DNA from: Actinomycetota bacterium
GTDB lineage: Bacteria > Actinomycetota > Thermoleophilia > Gaiellales > Gaiellaceae
Assembly (NCBI GenBank): GCA_016870235.1
Contig: VGCB01000036.1
Coordinates: forward strand, 1-10,876
Length of the DNA: 10,876 nucleotides
Direction: 5' to 3'
In this document: piece by piece, positions 6,360 to 10,876 of the stretch
Layout of the letters: each line of letters starts with the position of its first letter
Position numbering within the stretch: position 1 is the first letter of the stretch
Notes under the pieces: model-generated
What the model saw: only the letters and a program-made list of their open reading frames with translations
Told to the model about the DNA's origin: nothing
The model's database searches: none
Position numbers and translations under genes: made by a program

Positions 6360-7226
6360 TCATTCAGGTCGACGTCCGATCGCGAGCCCGTCGAGCGCCG
6401 CCGCCACGAGCGCCGGGAGCGTCGAGAGGTTGTAGCCGCCCTCGAGCACCGCGGCGACCCGCGGCGCGTAGGAGGCGACACGGGCGCCCATCGCCCGGAA
6501 CCCCTCGGCCGTCACCCGCATGCCGGCAAGGGGATCGTCGGCGTGGGCGTCGAAGCCCGCGGAGACGATCACCAGCCCCGGGGCGAAGCGGGCTATCGCG
6601 GGGGCGACGATCTCGTCGAGCGCGAGCAGGTAGTCGTCGTCGCCCGAGCCGGCCGCCAGGGGGATGTTGATCGTCGTCTCGTCGCCCGTGCCCGGGCCGC
6701 CCGAGCCGGGCCAGAACGGCCACTGGTGGAGCGAGACGAAGAGCACGCTGTCGTCGCCGCGGAACATCTCCTCCGTGCCGTTCCCGTGGTGGACGTCCCA
6801 GTCGACGACGGCCACGCGCTCGATGCCGAGGGTGTGCTGGGCATGGCGGACTGCGATCGCGACGTTGCCGAGCAGGCAGAAGCCCATGGCGCGGTCGCGG
6901 AGCGCGTGGTGGCCGGGCGGGCGGACGAGCGCGAACCCGCCGCGGTCGACCGCCTCGATCGCGCACCCGGCTGCGAGGAGCGCAGCGTCCCAGCTCGTCG
7001 GCCCGGCGAGCGTGTCGCCGTCGAGCCAGCCCTCGAGCCGGAGCCCCGCCAGCAGGTCGAGGTAGCCGGAGTCGTGCACCCGCTCGACCTCGATCCGCGT
7101 CGCCGGCCGGCCCGGCGTCACGTCGAACCGGTCGAGGAGGAGCGCCATCCGCTGCTCGCACTCGGGATGGTGGTGGTGCGAGGTCGGGTGCATTCGCGCG
7201 AGGGTCGCGTCCCCGATCAGCTCCAT
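6360..7226 (-). CDS. Histone deacetylase-family amidohydrolase, class II-like
   Basis: This is a zinc hydrolase of the arginase/deacetylase fold; bacterial members remove acyl groups from lysine side chains, polyamines or other amides. The 288-residue protein is compact and keeps all catalytic residues. These are the HHHPE segment near residue 18, PPGHHA with His106-His107, zinc ligands Asp144 and His146 in DWDVHHGNG, the third ligand Asp226 in GFDAH, and catalytic Tyr265 in EGGYN. The segment [12 protein letters not shown] followed by INIPL resembles class II deacetylases and bacterial HDAH enzymes more than AcuC. The ATG at 7226 overlaps the stop of the upstream exonuclease gene by one base (TGATG) and has GGAAG 6 nt before it, so translation is probably coupled. 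It is the last gene of the operon. The true substrate (acetyl-lysine, acetylpolyamine or other) cannot be read from sequence. Confidence 0.9.
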   Translation of the reverse strand: MELIGDATLARMHPTSHHHHPECEQRMALLLDRFDVTPGRPATRIEVERVHDSGYLDLLAGLRLEGWLDGDTLAGPTSWDAALLAAGCAIEAVDRGGFALVRPPGHHALRDRAMGFCLLGNVAIAVRHAQHTLGIERVAVVDWDVHHGNGTEEMFRGDDSVLFVSLHQWPFWPGSGGPGTGDETTINIPLAAGSGDDDYLLALDEIVAPAIARFAPGLVIVSAGFDAHADDPLAGMRVTAEGFRAMGARVASYAPRVAAVLEGGYNLSTLPALVAAALDGLAIGRRPE

Positions 7227-8074
7227 CAGGCGCTTCCGGGCGACGCGTCGGCGAGCCGGCGCGCGAGCCGGTCGAGGCCGAGCGCGGAGACCGCCTCCCC
7301 GGCCGCCGCCCAGTCGGGCTCCCGGTCGGGCAGGTCGGGAACCGGCGCCGTCTCGTCGAGCTGGGCGATCCGCCGGTAGAGCCTGAGCTCCTCCGCCTGG
7401 GTCGGAAACCGCCCGGCGGCGAGGACCGCGTCGAGCGTCCCATGCTCGCGGAGGAGCGCGGCGGCGGTCTTCTCGCCGACCCCGCGGGCGCCCGGGATTC
7501 GGTCGGACGGGTCGCCGCGGAGGGCGATGAAGTCGACGACCTGGTCGGGCCGGACGCCGTAGCGGGAGACGACGCCGTCGCCGTCGACCCGCGTTATCTC
7601 CGAGACGCCCCGCGTCGGCTGCAGGATCGTCACGTCGGGGCCCGCGAGCTGGAAGCTGTCGCGGTCGGACGTCGCCACGAGCGCCATGCCGCCTCGTCGG
7701 CGCTCGAAGGCGACGGCGGCCGCGAGGAAGTCGTCGGCCTCGTACCCGGCCGCCTTCCCGCAGACGATGCCCGACGCCGCGACGAGCCCGGGGAGGAGGT
7801 CGAGCTGCTCGAGGATCTCGGGATCGAAGACCCGCCCGCCCTGGTAGCCCGGCAGCAGCTCGTTGCGGTAGGTCGGCGAGCCGATCGAGTCCCAGCCGAC
7901 GACGACGCACCGCGGCCGCTCGGCCTCCCACAGGCGCAGGAGCATCGACAGAAAGCCCGTGATCGCGTTCGCGGGCCCGCCGCCCGCCCGTCGCATCGAC
8001 GAGGGCAGCGCGTGGTAGGCCCTGTGGGCGAACGAGTCGCCGTCGACCGCGAGAAGCGGCCGCGTCTCCGTCAT
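7226..8074 (-). CDS. Stand-alone 5'-3' exonuclease (PolA N-domain/FEN family)
   Basis: This is a cytoplasmic structure-specific 5' nuclease related to the N-terminal domain of DNA polymerase I, which removes RNA primers and 5' flaps. All 282 residues belong to the nuclease; no polymerase domain follows. The acidic metal-binding set looks complete: Asp11/Asp13 in VDGDSF, Asp62, Glu112-Asp114-Asp115 in YEADDF, Asp137 and Asp139 in TSDRDSF, and Asp188/Asp191 in [10 protein letters not shown]. The helix-3-turn-helix [10 protein letters not shown] follows at 195-204. The usual SDNIPG is SDRIPG here, an Asn-to-Arg change. Retention of the late Asp pair separates it from ExoIX/Xni-type proteins that have lost some metal ligands. 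The gene starts with an ATGA overlap on the plsC stop and ends overlapping the deacetylase start, so all three are likely co-translated. It may supplement Pol I in replication or repair. Confidence 0.88.
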   Translation of the reverse strand: MTETRPLLAVDGDSFAHRAYHALPSSMRRAGGGPANAITGFLSMLLRLWEAERPRCVVVGWDSIGSPTYRNELLPGYQGGRVFDPEILEQLDLLPGLVAASGIVCGKAAGYEADDFLAAAVAFERRRGGMALVATSDRDSFQLAGPDVTILQPTRGVSEITRVDGDGVVSRYGVRPDQVVDFIALRGDPSDRIPGARGVGEKTAAALLREHGTLDAVLAAGRFPTQAEELRLYRRIAQLDETAPVPDLPDREPDWAAAGEAVSALGLDRLARRLADASPGSA

Positions 8075-8697
8075 CCGAGCGACGCCTCGAGGGCGTGGAT
8101 CGCCTCCCGCAGCCGCTCGGTCGCGATCCGCGCGGACTCACCGGTGGGCTCGGCGTCGAGGTCGGACAGGTCGAGAGGGGCGCCGTAGACGACGCGGATC
8201 GGCGCCAGCCGCGCGAGCCTGTCCGTGCCGGAGATCGCCGCCGGCACGAGCGGCACGCCCGCCTCGAGCGCGATGCGCGCGGCACCGGAGCGCCACCGCG
8301 CATCGTGCTTCTTCCGCAGGCCCTTCGCCCGTCTCGTCCCCTCGGGGAACATGACGACGACGTGCCCCTCGCGCGCGAGTCGCGCCGCGGTCTCGATCGC
8401 CTCGGTGTCGCGCTCGCCGCGCCGCACCTTGAAGCCCCCGGAGGCCGCGATCACCCAGCCGAGCGGCGGCCAGAAGAGCTCCGACTTCGCCATGAAGCGC
8501 AGGAACCGGCGGGGGAAGAGGGGAATTGCGAGCGGCCAGGGATCGAAGTTCGAGTTGTGGTTGGCCGCGAGCACGTACCCGCCCTGCCGCGGGAGGTGCT
8601 CAGCCCCGGACGATCGCAGCCGATACACGAGGCGAAGGACAGGGAGGCTGAGGCTGCCGATGACGAGATACGCGAGACTGGGGCCTGGAGGGCGCAT
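8071..8697 (-). CDS. 1-acyl-sn-glycerol-3-phosphate acyltransferase (PlsC family)
   Basis: This membrane-associated acyltransferase should convert lysophosphatidic acid to phosphatidic acid in phospholipid synthesis. In the 208-residue protein, a hydrophobic N-terminus (about 8-26) precedes motif I NHNSNFD, with the HX4D pair His47/Asp52. Motif II lies around GGFKVRRG (87-94), motif III is FPEGTRR (117-123) and motif IV is [10 protein letters not shown] (148-157). Some actinobacterial homologues acylate other lipids, so the exact acceptor is an inference. The frame is open up to 8886, but those extra residues are Arg-rich, non-conserved and overlap the divergent topA start. The ATG at 8697 begins the hydrophobic segment and has a TATCCT -10 box 8 nt upstream, so I chose it. 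It is the first gene of a three-gene operon, and its stop overlaps the next start by 4 nt. Confidence 0.9.
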   Translation of the reverse strand: MRPPGPSLAYLVIGSLSLPVLRLVYRLRSSGAEHLPRQGGYVLAANHNSNFDPWPLAIPLFPRRFLRFMAKSELFWPPLGWVIAASGGFKVRRGERDTEAIETAARLAREGHVVVMFPEGTRRAKGLRKKHDARWRSGAARIALEAGVPLVPAAISGTDRLARLAPIRVVYGAPLDLSDLDAEPTGESARIATERLREAIHALEASLG

Positions 8698-8711
8698 CCG
8701 CGCGCAGGATA
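8695..8711 (-). promoter_or_regulatory. -10 box and leaderless start of the plsC operon
   Basis: On the - strand, TATCCT (8711-8706) is followed after 8 nt by the ATG at 8697. It fits TANNNT, and there is no Shine-Dalgarno sequence between box and start. No convincing -35 element is seen 17 nt upstream. Confidence 0.5.
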
Positions 8712-8801
8712 CGGCCCCCTGCCCATCGAAGCGACGGGAACGGTCGTGATCGAACGACGCACAGCGAGCACGGACCCCGGCAGCGCAGCGTCTCCGGGCG
8801 A

Positions 8802-8825
8802 GACGCCGTGCCGTCGCGACGCCGT
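8802..8825. repeat. Direct repeat GACGCCGT upstream of topA
   Basis: GACGCCGT occurs at 8802-8809 and again at 8818-8825, a 16-bp period, just upstream of the topA -10 box and in the divergent plsC/topA gap. The second copy covers the position where a -35 element would be. It might be a regulator site or simply GC-rich chance. Confidence 0.3.
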
Positions 8826-8843
8826 CTGCCGCCGTCCGGCGTC

Positions 8844-8861
8844 TATGGTGTCCCGCTGATG
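8844..8861 (+). promoter_or_regulatory. -10 box of topA, leaderless or nearly so
   Basis: TATGGT at 8844-8849 fits TANNNT and lies 9 nt before the ATG at 8859. No Shine-Dalgarno sequence is present. No -35 match is visible at the usual distance. Confidence 0.45.
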
Positions 8862-10876
8862 AGGCGCCTCGTGATCGTGGAGTCACCCGCCAAGGCGAAG
8901 ACCATCGCCGGCTACCTCGGCGAGGGCTTCGTCGTGCAGTCGAGCATCGGGCACATCCGCGACCTGCCGAACCGCGCGAGCGACATCCCCAAGGAGAAGC
9001 GCGCGCGCTACGGGACGATCGGCGTCGCGATCCACGAGGGTTTCGAGCCCCTCTACATCGTCGACCCCGACAAGAAGCATGTCGTCAGCGACTTGCGGAA
9101 GCGGCTGTCGGAGGCCGACGAGCTCCTGCTCGCCACGGACGAGGACCGCGAAGGGGAGGCCATCGCCTGGCATCTCCTCGACGTCCTCAAGCCGAAGATC
9201 CCCGTGCGGCGGATGGTCTTCCACGAGATCACGAAGGACGCGATCCAGCGGGCCCTGCAGGACACCCGCGCGATCAACGAGCGCCTCGTCGACGCGCAGG
9301 AGACGCGGCGGATCCTCGACCGGCTCTACGGCTACGAGGTCTCGCCCGTCCTCTGGAAGAAGGTCACGACCGGGCTCTCGGCGGGACGGGTGCAGTCGGT
9401 GGCGACGCGGCTCGTCGTCGAGCGGGAGCGGGAGCGCATGTCGTTCGTCGCCGCTGGCTACTGGGACATCGTCGGCACGTTCGACCCGGCCGGCTTCCAG
9501 GCGCGGCTCGTCTCGCTTGACGGCAAGCGCGTCGCGCAGGGGCGCGACTTCGGGCCCGACGGGAAGCTCCGCGACCCGTCCGCCATCGTCGTCCTCGACG
9601 AGGCGGAGGCGACGCGGCTGGCGAACGGCCTCGCCGCCGCCTCGTTCTCGGTGCGCTCGGTCGAGGAGAAGCCGTACACGCGGCGTCCGGCGCCGCCGTT
9701 CATGACCTCCACGCTGCAGATGGAGGCGAGCCGCAAGCTCCGGTTCTCCTCGCAGACGACCATGCGCCTCGCGCAACGGCTCTACGAGAACGGCTACATC
9801 ACCTACATGCGCACGGACTCGACGACGCTGTCGGAGCTGGCGCTCACGGCCGCCCGCCGGCAGGCGACCGAGCTCTACGGCGCCGAGTACGTGCCCGCGC
9901 AGCCGCGCCGGTACGAGCGGAAGGTGAAGAACGCCCAGGAGGCACACGAGGCGATTCGACCTGCGGGCGACTCGTTCCGGGCGCCGCTGCAGGTGAGTGG
10001 CGAGCTGTCGCGCGACGAGCTCGCGCTCTACGACCTGATCTGGAAGCGGACGGTCGCCTCGCAGATGGAGGACGCGCGCGGGCAGACGGCGACGGTCCGC
10101 CTCGGCGCGATCTCGTCCGAGGGCCGGGACGCCGAGCTCTCCGCCTCCGGCACCGTGATCACCTTCCGGGGTTTCCTCGCCGCCTACGAGGAGGGCCGCG
10201 ACGACCCGGCCGGGGAGGACGAGGAGGAGCGCCGGCTGCCGCCGCTCGCGAAGGGCGACGCGCTCGAGGTGAAGGCGCTCGAGGCCGAGGGCCACTCGAC
10301 CTCGCCGCCCGCCCGCTACACGGAGGCGACGCTCCTGAAGGCGCTGGAGGACCGCGGGATCGGCCGGCCCTCGACCTGGGCGTCGATCATCGGCACGATC
10401 CTCGACCGCGGCTACACCTTCAAGAAGGGAACCGCGCTGATCCCGACGTTCCGCGCCTTCGCCGTCGTCCGGCTGCTCGAGGAGCACTTCCGTCAGCTCG
10501 TCGACTACGACTTCACCGCGCGGATGGAGGACGACCTCGACCGGATCGCGTCCGGGGACGAGGAGCGCGTTGCCTGGCTCCACCGCTTCTACTTCGGGAA
10601 CGGCGGCAGCCCCGGCCTCCACCATCTCGTCACCGACCACCTCGACGAGATCGACGCGCGGGCCGTCAACTCGATCCCGATCCCCGGCTCGGACATCGTC
10701 ATCCGCGTCGGCCGGTACGGCCCGTACCTCGAGCGCGGGGAGGAGCGCGCGAGCATCCCCGACGACCTCGTGCCGGACGAGCTGACCGTCGAGCGCGCCG
10801 AGGAGCTCCTCGCCCAGCCGTCCGGCGATCGCGAGCTGGGCGCCCATCCCGAGACCGGGCTGACGGTCGTGGCGAG
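8859..10876 (+). CDS. topA: DNA topoisomerase I (type IA), 3' end beyond the window
   Basis: This enzyme relaxes negative supercoils by cutting one strand and passing the other through a 5'-phosphotyrosine link. The first 672 residues are present and the gene runs off the window end. The TOPRIM domain starts at the N-terminus with VESPAKAKT (Glu8) and has the metal-binding TDEDREGEAIAWH (Asp94, Asp96, Glu98). The catalytic tyrosine is Tyr316 in ITYMRTDST. Other type IA landmarks are LSAGRVQSVATRLV, QEAHEAIRP, RYTEATLLKALEDRGIGRPST and DYDFTARMEDDLD. From about residue 605 the sequence becomes a glycine-rich C-terminal repeat (VGRYGPYLERG), and a second repeat seems to begin at HPETG near the window edge. 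This matches actinobacterial TopA, which ends in such repeats instead of the E. coli zinc fingers. The ATG at 8859 directly precedes conserved sequence and follows a -10 box. Confidence 0.96.
   Translation, partial: MRRLVIVESPAKAKTIAGYLGEGFVVQSSIGHIRDLPNRASDIPKEKRARYGTIGVAIHEGFEPLYIVDPDKKHVVSDLRKRLSEADELLLATDEDREGEAIAWHLLDVLKPKIPVRRMVFHEITKDAIQRALQDTRAINERLVDAQETRRILDRLYGYEVSPVLWKKVTTGLSAGRVQSVATRLVVERERERMSFVAAGYWDIVGTFDPAGFQARLVSLDGKRVAQGRDFGPDGKLRDPSAIVVLDEAEATRLANGLAAASFSVRSVEEKPYTRRPAPPFMTSTLQMEASRKLRFSSQTTMRLAQRLYENGYITYMRTDSTTLSELALTAARRQATELYGAEYVPAQPRRYERKVKNAQEAHEAIRPAGDSFRAPLQVSGELSRDELALYDLIWKRTVASQMEDARGQTATVRLGAISSEGRDAELSASGTVITFRGFLAAYEEGRDDPAGEDEEERRLPPLAKGDALEVKALEAEGHSTSPPARYTEATLLKALEDRGIGRPSTWASIIGTILDRGYTFKKGTALIPTFRAFAVVRLLEEHFRQLVDYDFTARMEDDLDRIASGDEERVAWLHRFYFGNGGSPGLHHLVTDHLDEIDARAVNSIPIPGSDIVIRVGRYGPYLERGEERASIPDDLVPDELTVERAEELLAQPSGDRELGAHPETGLTVVA

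Noticed and set aside
8698..8886. Longer PlsC start at 8886
   Set aside because: The extra residues are Arg-rich and non-conserved and would overlap the topA start; the ATG at 8697 follows a -10 box and begins the hydrophobic N-terminus.
8883..10847. A 654-codon open frame on the - strand opposite topA
   Set aside because: It is the mirror of a clearly conserved topA frame. Very high third-position GC removes stop codons from the antisense frame, and the translated protein is a low-complexity Arg/Val/Leu/Asp mix with no domain.
1..10876. Search by eye for defence systems, mobile elements, CRISPR repeats, tRNA or rRNA genes
   Set aside because: No transposase, integrase, regularly spaced repeat or tRNA-like fold was seen, and gene content and base composition are uniform, so there is no sign of an inserted island.

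Overview
The window is very GC-rich, with strong G/C preference at third codon positions. It carries ten ordinary chromosomal genes packed with short gaps. The gene types suggest a high-GC actinobacterium: an actinobacterial-style exonuclease/GIY-YIG protein tail, a type 2 PyrF and a TopA with C-terminal repeats. A deep-branching class such as Thermoleophilia is plausible, but this is inference because no rRNA or other marker is present. I see no tRNA, rRNA, CRISPR array, insertion sequence, phage gene or recognisable defence locus.

Layout. Bases 2-4100 (+ strand): the 3' end of a UvrC/Cho-like nuclease gene, then pyrF (UMP synthesis), a secreted D,D-carboxypeptidase of the PBP5 family (cell wall), a PfkB-family phosphofructokinase-like sugar kinase, and a UspA stress protein. 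Bases 4128-6179: a divergently transcribed two-component pair, with an 8-helix membrane histidine kinase on the - strand and a NarL-type response regulator on the + strand. Their start regions are only about 42 bp apart and hold a perfect 8+8 bp inverted repeat. Bases 6180-6359: a convergent gap with two hairpins. Bases 6360-8697 (- strand): an overlapping three-gene operon read as plsC acyltransferase, then a stand-alone 5'-3' exonuclease, then a class II-like histone deacetylase-family amidohydrolase. Bases 8859-10876 (+ strand): topA, divergent from plsC and cut off by the window end.

The most informative pattern is in the start regions. Five genes (pyrF, the carboxypeptidase, the sugar kinase, plsC and topA) have a -10-like hexamer 6-9 nt before the start codon and no Shine-Dalgarno sequence, as expected for leaderless mRNAs. 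UspA instead has a strong AGGAGG, and the response regulator has a purine-rich site. This pattern also decides the starts of pyrF and plsC against longer in-frame alternatives. I do not find a clearly new biological system. The best leads are the palindrome between the kinase and regulator genes, the leaderless promoter architecture, and the odd plsC/exonuclease/deacetylase operon.
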